Shown here in pieces: positions 13,077 to 23,262 of a DNA stretch of 64,000 nt. The DNA comes from Panulirus ornatus. Its lineage: Eukaryota > Arthropoda > Malacostraca > Decapoda > Palinuridae. The stretch covers positions 36,726,203 to 36,790,202 of the forward strand of contig NC_092234.1 in assembly GCF_036320965.1 (NCBI RefSeq), read 5' to 3'. Numbering within the stretch: the stretch's first letter is position 1; every line of letters begins with the position of its first letter. Under the pieces are notes generated by a model. It did no database searches. It was not told where the DNA came from and was given only the letters and a program-made list of their open reading frames with translations. A program made the position numbers and the translations under genes.

Positions 13077-13560
13077 CACGTAATCGCCATCACCCGCGTT
13101 AGCGAAGAAGCGCAAGGAAACAGACGAGGAATGGCCCAACTCACCCACATACACATTTATATACATAAAAGCCCACACACGCACATACACATACCTATAC
13201 ATTTCAACGTATACATACATATATATACACATACATATACATATATACACATGTACATATCCATACTTGCTGCCTTCATCCTCGCGCGCGTGCGGGGGGA
13301 GGGGGTTGTTATTTCATGTGTGGCGGGGTGGTGACGGGAATGAATAAGGGCAGCAAGTATGAATTATGTACATGTGTGCATATGTATATGTCTGGTATGT
13401 ATACATATGTATACTTTGAAATGTATTGGCATGTATATGTGCGTGTGTGGACGTGTATGCATGTATGTACATGCGTATGTGGGTGGGTTGGGTCATTCTT
13501 TCGTTTGTTTCCTTGCGCTACCTTGCTAACGCGGTAGACAGCGACAAAGTATAATAAATA
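13075..13560. repeat. Inverted pair of RTE tail modules (~210-bp arms)
   Basis: The left arm (about 13,080-13,290) holds the tail core in minus orientation ('gaagcgcaaggaaacagacg'). The right arm (about 13,345-13,560) holds it in plus orientation ('tgtttccttgcgctaccttg' then 'acagcgacaaagtataataa'). The two arms are imperfect reverse complements and share the TACATA-rich middle and the 'tgctgcc'/'ggcagca' inner ends. Each arm is flanked on its outer side by (AT)n, so the whole unit is (AT)n - module - module reversed - (AT)n. Open frames across it are short and accidental. Confidence 0.8.
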
Positions 13561-13570
13561 AATAAAATGA

Positions 13571-13574
<4 letters not shown>

Positions 13575-13658
<84 letters not shown>
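13575..13658. repeat. (AT)n microsatellite
   Basis: About 38 AT units directly after 'aataaataaataaaatgaat', the tail of the plus-oriented module. It ends about 117 bp before the first recognised exon. Confidence 0.95.
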
Positions 13659-13775
13659 TCCTGGTTTGTATCTCTCGGGGTTTATAGCAATGTGTGGGAT
13701 TATTACAAGATATTCTTACTCTCCCACATCTCTTTCTCTCCCCTCCCTCTGACCACCCGTCTCCTTCCCCCACAG

Positions 13776-13965
13776 AGCAGCCCGGTGCCCCAGGGTCGTG
13801 TCCTGGGCGGGTCGTCAGCCATCAATGGCATGCTGTACGTGCGTGGCAACAGGCGCGACTTCGACCACTGGGCCGCCCTGGGCAACCCCGGCTGGGACTA
13901 CGATTCCGTCCTTCCGTACTTCAGGAAGGCCGAAGACTACAGGGGAGGGCCTCTGCCTGCTACAG
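13776..13965 (+). CDS. GMC oxidoreductase, internal exon with family signature 1
   Basis: The exon follows a long pyrimidine tract ending 'ttcccccacag' and stops at 'GCTACAG|gtgagt', in frame with no stop. It encodes 63 codons plus one base. The core [18 protein letters not shown] and [16 protein letters not shown] is the FAD-contacting GMC signature 1 region, which lies about 100 residues into the protein. It is followed by [15 protein letters not shown], also typical of arthropod members. An alternative acceptor 5 nt downstream ('agcag|CCC') is possible but gives a different phase. The preceding exon, with the GxGxxG FAD-binding motif, is not found in the 13.7 kb upstream. The next exon continues from phase 1. 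Confidence 0.93.
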
Positions 13966-13999
13966 GTGAGTGACGCTTCACTGGTCGTGGTAGGGAATG

Positions 14000-14000
<1 letters not shown>

Positions 14001-14042
<42 letters not shown>

Positions 14043-14045
14043 ACT
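14001..14045. repeat. (AC)n microsatellite 36 bp after a splice donor
   Basis: About 20 AC units with one 'at' break, within the first 80 bp of the intron that starts at 13,966. Confidence 0.95.
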
Positions 14046-14089
14046 CATTCCCCTTTTATTGTCCTCACTTTGTCTCTAGTGTGTGCAAT

Positions 14090-15440
14090 TGTATGTGTGT
14101 TTACTTATTTGTATAGTACGAGCAGAGGCTTTTACACACATGGGACCCCATCTCCTGAACAGTCTCTATCGTCACACGAATTGTTCAGCTTCTGTGCGCT
14201 GGTCACATTTACTGTTTCTTCAGTCATCTATTCCGCTCGTCCAACATTTATATCATGAATGTAATTCTTTGCATCTTTCTTAACAAGCTGCTTACTTAAT
14301 TTCATGTTATGTCCTCTGGTTGGTCTATCGACACATATTTCCAAGAATATTTCATTGTCTTCATCACTGGTTCAGAAACATATAGATGGTGATCAGATCA
14401 CCCCTCACCCTTCTCTCTTCCATGACAGAAAAATTTAGTCTCTCTAGCTTTTCCCTGTCAATCAGCTCTACTTAATTCCGCCACATTCCTTTTTTTGTCT
14501 TCCTTTTGACCTTCTCTATTAGCTATCTGTGCTTCTTTTCAGTGCAACGACCAAACTTAAGAAGCATATTTTCGTTTTGGCCTTTTGCAGGAAGCGGACA
14601 GTTGGTTGAATATTATCTGATCCATGAACCTAACTACCCACAGACAGTTGGTCCCTTTAACTATTCTCCTAAGGTAAAACTCTAAAGGCAGGTTAGGGAC
14701 CATGTCGACTACGAAGTGTGTATCACACAGTTTCCTACAGTTTATCTGCTGCAAGATAATACTTATAACGAGGCCTTTCGCTGTTACTTACCCTCATTAC
14801 TTAACACTTACTGGAGCTAAATTTCATCGATCACGTAAAAGACCAACTTCGGAGTCTGTCTAAAAAGCTGATGCAATCCTCCTCAGTTTTCGCTTCCCCC
14901 ATGACCTTTGCCTCGTCTGCACACATATTCAGGTTGGAGTCCATGCCTTTTGGCAAGTCACTCTCGTACATCAAGAAGTACAATGGTCCCAGAAAAGAAC
15001 CCTACGGCACCCTACTGGTTACCTCAACCCATTTTGAGAAGGCTTTGTTCTGCAGCCTTTGTTCCCTTCCACTAACATAATCTCTCCGTCGAAGGCGTGT
15101 CCTCTGTTCTTGCCTGATGACCCAACCTCTTACTCAGCATCCATGTGGCACACTGTCATATGCCATCTGGCACTCCAGATTTAAACAGTCCACCAAGCCT
15201 TCGCCACACATGAGCTCCTCTCCCTGAGACCGTGTTGTTTCTAACTAGATGGTTTCTCTTCTGCTGGGAGTCATCCATTTTCATCCTGATTATCTTTTCC
15301 AGTACCTTACAGACCACGCTCGTCAGGGAAACTGGTTTGTAGTTCAATGACTCTTCCCGGTTTTATGTCTTATGATAAGAGAGGTATGACAATTGCCCTC
15401 TTCCTCCTCCTTGACACTTTGCTTTATACCAACGACTTCT
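14090..15440 (-). mobile_element. Decayed CR1/Jockey-like retrotransposon remnant
   Basis: The minus strand from about 15,420 downward contains RT-like pieces in shifting frames: NYKPVSLTSVVCKVLEKIIR (15,345-15,286; family NYRPVSLTSV..K.LE.IIR), a piece near 14,990-14,900 corresponding to the segment around the catalytic box but without an intact YADD, and KRPKRKYASQVWSLH (about 14,595-14,545), the thumb motif seen as RP.LEYAS.VWSPH in relatives. The remaining 3' part (14,450-14,100) resembles the sequence at 38,480-38,700 ('catgttatgtcctctggttg' against 'catgctatgtcctctggctg'), so both are copies of one family. There are many stops; it is a dead element. Confidence 0.75.
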
Positions 15441-15460
15441 TGAAAGGAATTTAAGAGGCA

Positions 15461-15660
15461 TGTTAAGTGTAAGTGCACACATCATGTCAAGTGTATGTGC
15501 ACACATCATGTCAAATGTATGTGCACACATCATGTCAAGTGTATGTGCACACATCATGTCAAGTGTATGTGCACACATCATGTCCAGTGCATGTGCACAT
15601 ATCATGTCAAGTGTATGTGCACATATGTCAAGTGTATGTGCACACATCATGTCAAGTGTC
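15461..15660. repeat. 24-bp tandem repeat, about 8 units
   Basis: Units of 24 bp contain 'gtgtatgtgcacacatcatg' + 'tcaa'. Two units are altered (one reads 'ccagtgcatgtgcacatatc'; one lost 3 bases at 'acatatgtc'). The period is a multiple of 3, so all frames stay open (VHTSCQVY, SSVCAHIM and so on); this is not a gene. Confidence 0.93.
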
Positions 15661-17740
15661 CGGGTCAACACCCTTTAGTCATCTATAAATGTCTTTCCGA
15701 GATACCTCATTGTTTTCTGAGACACGCCTCCCTATTCTGTCTCATTGTTGTTGGAGGACACAGGGTTTCCTACCATGAAACCACGTTTGAACTTGTGATT
15801 CAGTCCTTCACATATGCTTACACCATCCTCTTCAACTCTTCCCTCTGAATTCCTTAGCCTGATTGGCTAGTCTTTAACTGACAAAAGACGCCTGTTAATC
15901 CTAAGACAAACGTTTGGAATGTCTCATACCTTGCCCACAATATCATTTTCAAAGGTTTCTTTGTTCCTTCTTTTCTTACCTGCTGTACTCGTGTCTTGCT
16001 CTCTTGTGCCTTGCAAATGCTGGCTGGCTTGAGTCTGTATCCTCACAGTAAATCTTCAACTTCCTCCGTTTTTTGACAGCTTGAGTTAAACCATTCTCCC
16101 CTCGTTCTTCACCCTCCCTCTGTATCTGAGGCTACAGGTACTCACATTCCTGCATTACACATTTCACTGAACCTCTTACCAAAATGCCCTAGTTCCTGGC
16201 TACTGAGCTCTAATGTATGTGTTGGTGTGGTTATGTGGACTTTGATAAGATCATATGAGTTTAAATATGCCATTAACTTGTTTGAGTTTGTGTGATTACA
16301 TGTGTATGTACTTACGTTCGCATTATTGCCAGATTTCTCTTGTCAATGAACCATCTAATTCATGTTTCTAACCTTCCCTGTGCCTCGTCTTGATCCCCAA
16401 CACAGCCACTGTATCCCAAGCGAACAAACCTCCTCAGTTTCCTTCATGGAGTTCCCTTCTTGACCTACACACTCGATTCCCCCACAAACCCATTACCGTA
16501 ATATCCTTTAAGATCTATGTTTAGTATCTGATCTGGTCTGTAGCACCCAACTCCCCGGCCTGCATGGCATCTTTTCTTTTAATCTTTAAAGGAATGTGAC
16601 CTGCAGCCAACCCTAGTCCTTCACAAGGTCCTCAGGGTCAAGCTACGTATCTACTTCTTCATTCCTCATCTTTGGAAGACAGGCTAACGTATACCTCAAC
16701 CCTTAAAGAAACAGAAATGATCCCTCTATGTCGCAGTAAACGATTCCTCCCTCCCGCACTGCATGTCTTAAACTTTCATATGAGTTACTATTAACGTTGT
16801 GTATGTCATCACTCGAGTCAGCTTGAGGGGCGTGGTACATTCGCTGTTGTACAGCCTGGGTCACACTCTCCAGCCGCCCTCATACGGCTGATACATACCT
16901 ACCACCTCCACCAGAACATCGACTGGTGAATAACAGTTCAGTACAGTTTAACTTACGAACAGCCACGACATTCACATCAGCCAGTCATGGATGACTCTTC
17001 TAATATCAGCATGGCTGACTCTGGGATAAGTAGTGTACACGTAGCCAGTTCATAACTATAAAGTTGACAGGGAATCGAAAATGACGGAAAATCTGTAGCT
17101 ACATATCGTAAATCAAGGCAAACACGCACGAAAATCAACAGAACCTACGAAACGCCACTTCACTTCCTCTGGAAGCCAATGTTTACCTAATTTCTGACGT
17201 TATCGCAAAAGAATATGTCTTTTTTATGGTCTACTGGCGTCCATTTGCGGCGGTCGTGTCCACCGCTGAAAGCCACACAAGTTTTAATCCTATCATCTGA
17301 AAGTACGTGAATACGTTCTTCTAAATCATTTCCTTAAGTCCTAAAATTGATACAGAAAATCAAGATAAAAGAATTGTTGTTTGAGTTTTCAGGTGACAAA
17401 GCTCCAAATACAATTCCTTTAGGGAGAAAGTTCATCACGTGGGGAACACAGAAGACAGTATATTCTGGTACATTTCTACCGGGGAAAGTTAAGCGTAGTG
17501 TTCATACGGTCTGCTTATCTGTGATTGAGCTTTGACTCTGGTTTACGTTAGAGAAGCCAAACCTGCGACCATCATCAAGGCCTTCTGGGCACAGTCATGG
17601 TAAAGTGACCACAGAACGGTTAACCCTATGTGTGTACGTCAGTGGTCCAGCCCGCACCTGTAATGTTGCTCTGCTCACTGTAACACCAACTCCCCTCACA
17701 TTGTTCTCGTCCATATTCGTAACATCAAGTGCCGCCGTCC
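15661..17740. other. Intron sequence, nothing recognised
   Basis: AT-rich sequence with only short open frames (longest 62 codons at 17,347-17,535). It may include old LINE sequence continuing the remnant before it, but no motif is clear enough to call. Confidence 0.5.
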
Positions 17741-20121
17741 GAAAGGTCAAGTGGCCGCGTTCATGTGGCCGAGTGCGTAAGGTCAGGTGGCCGCGTTCAT
17801 GTGGCCGAGTACGTAAGGTCAGGTGGCCACGTTCATGTGGCCGAGTGCGTAATGTCAGGTGGCCGCGTTCATGTGGCCGAGTGCGTAAGGTCAGGTGGCC
17901 GCGTTCATGTGGCCGAGTGCGTAAGGTCAGGTGGCCGCGTTCATGTGGCCGAGTACGTAAGGTCAGGTGGCCACGTTCATGTGGCCGAGTGCGTAATGTC
18001 AGGTGGCCGCGTTCATGTGGCCGAGTGCGTAAGGTCAGGTGGCCGCGTTCATGTGGCCGAGTGCGTAAGGTCAGGTGGCCGCGTTCATGTGGCCGAGTGC
18101 GTAAGGTCAGGTGGCCACGTTCATGTGGCCGAGTGCGTAAGGTCAGGTGGCCGCGTTCATGTGGCCGAGTGCGTAAGGTCAGGTGGCCGCGTTCATGTGG
18201 CCGAGTACGTAAGGTCAGGTGGCCACGTTCATGTGGCCGAGTGCGTAATGTCAGGTGGCCGCGTTCATGTGGCCGAGTGCGTAAGGTCAGGTGGCCGCGT
18301 TCATGTGGCCGAGTGCGTAAGGTCAGGTGGCCGCGTTCATGTGGCCGAGTACGTAAGGTCAGGTGGCCACGTTCATGTGGCCGAGTGCGTAATGTCAGGT
18401 GGCCGCGTTCATGTGGCCGAGTGCGTAAGGTCAGGTGGCCGCGTTCATGTGGCCGAGTGCGTAAGGTCAGGTGGCCGCGTTCATGTGGCCGAGTGCGTAA
18501 GGTCAGGTGGCCGTGTTTATGTGGCCGAGTACGTAAGGTCAGGTGGCCACGTTCATGTGGCCGAGTGCGTAAGGTCAGGTGGCCGTGTTCATGTGGCCGA
18601 GTGCGTAAGGTCAGGTGGCCGCGTTCATGTGGCCGAGTGCGTAAGGTCAGGTGGCCGTGTTTATGTGGCCGAGTACGTAAGGTCAGGTGGCCACGTTCAT
18701 GTGGCCGAGTGCGTAATGTCAGGTGGCCGCGTTCATGTGGCCGAGTGCGTAAGGTCAGGTGGCCGCGTTCATGTGGCCGAGTGCGTAAGGTCAGGTGGCC
18801 GAGTGCGTAAGGTCAGGTGGCCGTGTTTATGTGGCCGAGTACGTAAGGTCAGGTGGCCACGTTCATGTGGCCGAGTGCGTAAGGTCAGGTGGCCGTGTTC
18901 ATGTGGCCGAGTGCGTAAGGTCAGGTGGCCGCGTTCATGTGGCCGAGTGCGTAAGGTCAGGTGGCCGTGTTTATGTGGCCGAGTGCGTAAGGTCAGGTGG
19001 CCGCGTTCATGTGGCCGAGTGCGTAAGGTCAGGTGGCCGTGTTTATGTGGCCGAGTGCGTAAGGTCAGGTGGCCGCGTTCATGTGGCCGAGTGCGTAAGG
19101 TCAGGTGGCCGAGTGCGTAAGGTCAGGTGGCCGTGTTCATGTGGCCGAGTGCGTAAGGTCAGGTGGCCGCGTTCATGTGGCCGAGTGCGTAAGGTCAGGT
19201 GGCCGTGTTCATGTGGCCGAGTGCGTAAGGTCAGGTGGCCGCGTTCATGTGGCCGAGTGCGTAAGGTCAGGTGGCCGCGTTCATGTGGCCGAGTGCGTAA
19301 GGTCAGGTGGCCGCGTTCATGTGGCCGAGTGCGTAAGGTCAGGTGGCCGCGTTCATGTGGCCGAGTGCGTAAGGTCAGGTGGCCGCGTTCATGTGGCCGA
19401 GTGCGTAAGGTCAGGTGGCCGCGTTCATGTGGCCGAGTGCGTAAGGTCAGGTGGCCGCGTTCATGTGGCCGAGTGCGTAAGGTCAGGTGGCCGCGTTCAT
19501 GTGGCCGAGTGCGTAAGGTCAGGTGGCCGCGTTCATGTGGCCGAGTGCGTAAGGTCAGGTGGCCGCGTTCATGTGGCCGAGTGCGTAAGGTCAGGTGGCC
19601 GCGTTCATGTGGCCGAGTGCGTAAGGTCAGGTGGCCGCGTTCATGTGGCCGAGTGCGTAAGGTCAGGTGCCGCGTTCATGTGGCCGAGTGCGTAAGGTCA
19701 GGTGGCCGCGTTCATGTGGCCGAGTGCGTAAGGTCAGGTGGCCGCGTTCATGTGGCCGAGTGCGTAAGGTCAGGTGGCCGCGTTCATGTGGCCGAGTGCG
19801 TAAGGTCAGGTGGCCGCGTTCATGTGGCCGAGTGCGTAAGGTCAGGTGGCCGCGTTCATGTGGCCGAGTGCGTAAGGTCAGGTGGCCGCGTTCATGTGGC
19901 CGAGTGCGTAAGGTCAGGTGGCCGCGTTCATGTGGCCGAGTGCGTAAGGTCAGGTGGCCGCGTTCATGTGGCCGAGTGCGTAAGGTCAGGTGGCCGCGTT
20001 CATGTGGCCGAGTGCGTAAGGTCAGGTGGCCGCGTTCATGTGGCCGAGTGCGTAAGGTCAGGTGGCCGCGTTCATGTGGCCGAGTGCGTAAGGTCAGGTG
20101 GCCGTGTCCATAACGTAAGGT
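17741..20121. repeat. Satellite array of 36-bp units, about 66 copies
   Basis: The unit is 36 bp and contains 'gtaaggtcaggtggccgcgt' followed by 'tcatgtggccgagtgc'. Between 17,741 and about 18,850 there are ordered variants: 'gagtac' for 'gagtgc', 'ccacg' for 'ccgcg', 'aatgtc' for 'aaggtc', 'gtgttta' for 'gcgttca'. The 'gagtac' variant recurs at 17,807, 17,951, 18,203, 18,347, 18,527, 18,671 and 18,837, that is at 4, 7, 4, 5, 4 and nearly 5 units, a loose higher-order structure. From about 19,260 to 20,100 units are almost identical. Two units lack the same 14 bp (near 18,795 and 19,105) and one base is missing at about 19,669. Because 36 = 12 codons, long open frames run through (VRSGGRVHVAEC or RKVRWPRSCGRV repeats, up to 463 codons); no start context, splice signal or family supports translation. 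It lies inside the intron between 13,966 and 20,847. Confidence 0.96.
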
Positions 20122-20490
20122 GACTCCTTCGTCAGGTTAAGAGGCTACGTCCGTCACATATTACGTTACCAACCACCCACCGTACACCTCACACACTTCG
20201 ATAACATTTCCAGGAGATGAGTGACTCAGGTAACGGAGGAGTCACATCTCAAAGGAAAATAACACTGGTAACGTTCCTGACACCCGAGTAACGCTGACAC
20301 GTCACGGGAAAATTTTGCAATGCCTGTCACAGTTTACGAACACCGATAATGAGTAACGGTTTCGACGTAACGCCACTACACTTATATGAGTTAGAGTTGG
20401 GTAAAGACTCGGGTACATGAATAGCGATTTTGTGGCGAATGAACCAAAGACCACAAGCAGGTGTATCACGTCTCCAGCAGGTGATGACTC
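20122..20490. other. Short intron stretch, nothing recognised
   Basis: Unique sequence between two tandem arrays, rich in 'gtaacg' words; no gene or element identified. Confidence 0.5.
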
Positions 20491-20803
20491 ACACCCCAAG
20501 CCAAGTGTTTCTGACCCCAGGCCAAGTGTTTCAGACCCCAGGCCAAGCGTCTCAGACCCCAGGCCAAGCGTCTCAGACCCCAGTTCAAGCGTCTAAGACC
20601 CCAGACCAAGTGTTTTAGACCCCAGGACAAGCGTCTCAGACCCCAGGCCGAGCGTCTTAGACCCCAGGCCAAGCGTCTCAGACTCCATGCCAAGCGTCTC
20701 AGACCCCAGGCCAAGCGTCTCAAACCCCAAACCAAGTGTTTCAGACCCCAAACCAAGTGTTTCAGACCCCAATCCAAGTGTTTCAGACCCCAGGCCAAGT
20801 CAT
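20491..20803. repeat. 21-bp tandem repeat, about 15 units
   Basis: Units read 'gaccccaggccaagcgtctca' with variants 'gtgttt' for 'gcgtct', and 'aaa' or 'aat' for 'agg'. The right-hand units read 'gtgtttcagaccccaaacca' and repeat the acceptor-like string TTTCAG. The array ends about 45 bp before the exon at 20,848. Open frames on both strands come from the 7-codon period. Confidence 0.93.
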
Positions 20804-20847
20804 TATCCAGGCATGTGTGTGTCACTGAGTCACGTGTGGTGTTACAG

Positions 20848-20982
20848 AGAGCTTCCACGGCCACGGGGGTCCCCTGCCAGTCACGCCCAAGAACGACAAG
20901 CAACTCTTCACCAACAGCTTCCTGGAGGCCGGCCAGTACCTGGGCTTCAGCGTCCTCGACCCCAGCGGTCCTGAACAGATAG
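20848..20982 (+). CDS. GMC oxidoreductase, internal exon
   Basis: Acceptor 'gtgttacag' and donor 'CAGATAG|gtgagt' bound 135 bp: 2 bases completing the previous codon (Glu), 44 codons and one base. The peptide ESFHGHGGPLPVTPKND followed by QLFTNSFLEAGQYLGF matches the stretch after 'EDYRG' in arthropod GMC enzymes, where a 'HG.GGPL.V' motif and 'AA.ELG' helix are usual. It ends with DPSGPEQIG and leads into the GFAPTDYTT segment of the next exon. Base composition is GC-rich, unlike the surrounding intron. A (CT)n tract begins 10 bp after the donor. Confidence 0.93.
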   Translation, partial: RASTATGVPCQSRPRTTSNSSPTASWRPASTWASASSTPAVLNR

Positions 20983-20988
20983 GTGAGT

Positions 20989-21126
<138 letters not shown>

Positions 21127-21139
21127 CTTTCTTTTTTTC

Positions 21140-21330
21140 ATACTATTCGCCATTTTCCGTGTTAGCGAGGTAGCGTTAAGAACATGGGACTGGGCCTTTG
21201 AGAGAATATCCTCACCTGGCCCCTTCTCTGTTCCATCTTTTGGAAAATTAAAAATAAAAAGAAAGGGGAGGATTTCCAGCCCCCCCCCCCCTGCTCCCTC
21301 CCCTTTTAGTCGCCTTCTACGACACGCAAG

Positions 21331-21414
<84 letters not shown>

Positions 21415-21620
21415 GGGATAGGGGAGAAAGAATACTTCCCACGTATTCCCTGCGTGTCGTAGAAGGCGACTAAAAGGGGGGGGAGCGGGTGGCTGGAAAT
21501 CCTCTCCTCTCGTTTTTTTTAATTTTCCAAAAGAAGGAACAGAGAAGGGGGCCAGGTGAGGATATTCCCTCTAAGGCCCAGTCCTCTGTTCTTAACGCTA
21601 CCTCGCTAATGCGGGAAATG
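21140..21620. repeat. Large imperfect palindrome around an (AT)n loop
   Basis: The left arm (about 21,153-21,332) and right arm (about 21,411-21,615) are reverse complements. Both contain 'gtcgccttctacgacacgca'/'tgcgtgtcgtagaaggcgac' next to the loop, then 'ttttagtcgcc'/'ggcgactaaaa', a G/C run, 'ggaaaat'/'attttcc', 'cctcacctggcccc'/'ggccaggtgagg' and, at the outer ends, 'gcgaggtagcgttaagaaca'/'tgttcttaacgctacctcgc'. The loop (21,333-21,410) is about 39 AT units. The right arm runs straight into RTE-like coding sequence. The arm sequence is also found at 57,181-57,247 at the 5' side of a minus-strand RTE copy, which suggests that it is the 5' untranslated region of that family. Confidence 0.85.
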
Positions 21621-22562
21621 GCGGATTCATGTGAGAAACTGCAGAAGCTGGTGACGGAGTTTGGTAAAGTGTGTGGAAGAAGAAAGTTAAGAGTAAATGT
21701 GAATAAGAGCAAGGTTATTAGGTACAGTAGGGTTGAGGGTCAAGTCAATTGGGAGGTGAGTTTGAATGGAGAAAAACTGGAGGAAGTGAAGTGTTTTAGA
21801 TATCTGGGAGTGGATCTGTCAGCGGATGGAACCATGGAAGCGGAAGTGGATCATAGGGTGGGGGAGGGGGCGAAAATTTTGGGAGCCTTGAAAAATGTGT
21901 GGAAGTCGAGAACATTATCCCGGAAAGCAAAAATGGGTATGTTTGAAGGAATAGTGGTTCCAACAATGTTGTATGGTTGCGAGGCGTGGGCTATGGATAG
22001 AGTTGTGCGCAGGAGGATGGATGTGCTGGAAATGAGATGTTTGAGGACAATGTGTGGTGTGAGGTGGTTTGATCGAGTAAGTAACGTAAGGGTAAGAGAG
22101 ATGTGTGGAAATAAAAAGAGCGTGGTTGAGAGAGCAGAAGAGGGTGTTTTGAAATGGTTTGGGCACATGGAGAGAATGAGTGAGGAAAGATTGACCAAGA
22201 GGATATATGTGTCGGAGGTGGAGGGAACGAGGAGAAGAGGGAGACCAAATTGGAGGTGGAAAGATGGAGTGAAAAGGATTTTGTGTGATCGGGGCCTGAA
22301 CATGCAGGAGGGTGAAAGGAGGGCAAGAAATAGAGCGAATTGGAGTGATGTGGTATACAGGGGTTGACGTGCTGTCAGTGGATTGAACCAAGGCATGTGA
22401 AGCGTCCGGGGTAAACCATGGAAAGCTGTGTAGGTATGTATATTTGCGTGTGTGGACGTGTGTATGTACATGTGTATGGGGGGGGGGGGTGGGCCATTTC
22501 TTTCGTCTGTTTCCTTGCGCTACCTCGCAAACGCGGGAGACAGCGACAAAGTATAAAAAAAA

Positions 22563-22580
<18 letters not shown>
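21411..22580 (+). mobile_element. RTE-like retrotransposon, internally deleted copy with open C-terminal half
   Basis: The only plus-strand copy. It has the 5'-module (21,411-21,617), then a jump to the RT thumb region at ADSCEKLQKLVTEFGKVCG, and one uninterrupted frame to 22,367. That frame includes SRKAKMGMFEGIVVPTMLYG (the usual ...PTLLYG.E.W segment), LKWFGHMERMSEERLTKR and GRPNWRWKDGVKRIL. The frame opens at 21,489 and gives 292 codons, but the first ~43 come from the 5' module. The endonuclease and the FADD palm are absent, so it has no catalytic activity. The 3' UTR follows with 'gtaaaccatggaaagctgtg', the tail core 'ccttgcgctacctcgcaaac', 'acagcgacaaagtat' and about 26 A. The lack of stops suggests a recent insertion. 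Confidence 0.87.

Positions 22581-22623
<43 letters not shown>
22581..22623. repeat. (AT)n microsatellite
   Basis: About 21 TA units directly after the poly-A tail of the plus-strand RTE-like copy. Confidence 0.95.
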
Positions 22624-22626
<3 letters not shown>

Positions 22627-23189
22627 TTACTTTGTGGGTTTGGCAACAATCTACCACTACACACGTCATGGTTTTAAAAGTGATTCAGTCAAGACTTCTG
22701 GTGAGGAATACATCACCAATGTGCGCGTCAGTTGTGCTTGGCATTATCTTCGCACACTGAGTGGACATAAGTCGTGGTCCTGAGTGAGCGTTCGCTGCCA
22801 ACCACCACCACATGACCCAGTCTGAGGAACTATACACCAACGTCCAGAACGTTCGCTGGCAACTTGTCACAGATGTGGAGGTGTGTTGACCATTAAGCAA
22901 GGCGGTGCATTGGGACGACCTCTGAGTATGACAGGACGATCTTTGAGCACGACGGTACGATCCTTACATATGATGGTCTGGCCTTTGACCTAACCCATAA
23001 AGGTCAGGTCAAAGCCCAGGTCATCATTAGCAAGAGATGTACTGCCTTTCTTAAGGATAATATCGTCGTGTCCAAAGACATACATGTTGGAGAATACATA
23101 ATGAACATGAATATATACACGTTAGTGAATAAGTGATGAACATATATGACGTGAATTATAGGAAAACCTGATGATAAAAGACTGAGCAG

Positions 23190-23190
<1 letters not shown>
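22624..23190. other. Intron stretch with a short degenerate repeat
   Basis: At 22,905-22,990 there are three or four imperfect units of the type 'gacgatctttgagcacgacg'. A related unit, 'gtctttgagcacgatggtac', occurs at 25,898 just after another exon. Nothing else is recognised. Confidence 0.55.

Positions 23191-23262
<72 letters not shown>
23191..23262. repeat. (GT)n microsatellite
   Basis: About 34 GT units. Confidence 0.95.

Noticed and set aside
16300..16560. Possible LINE endonuclease remnant on the minus strand
   Set aside because: Only vague similarity and no GDFN- or SDH-like motif; not strong enough to call.
17605..20123. Long open frames of 401, 463 and 442 codons
   Set aside because: They lie entirely on the 36-bp satellite; the period is a multiple of 3, several frames are open at once, and no domain or splice context exists.
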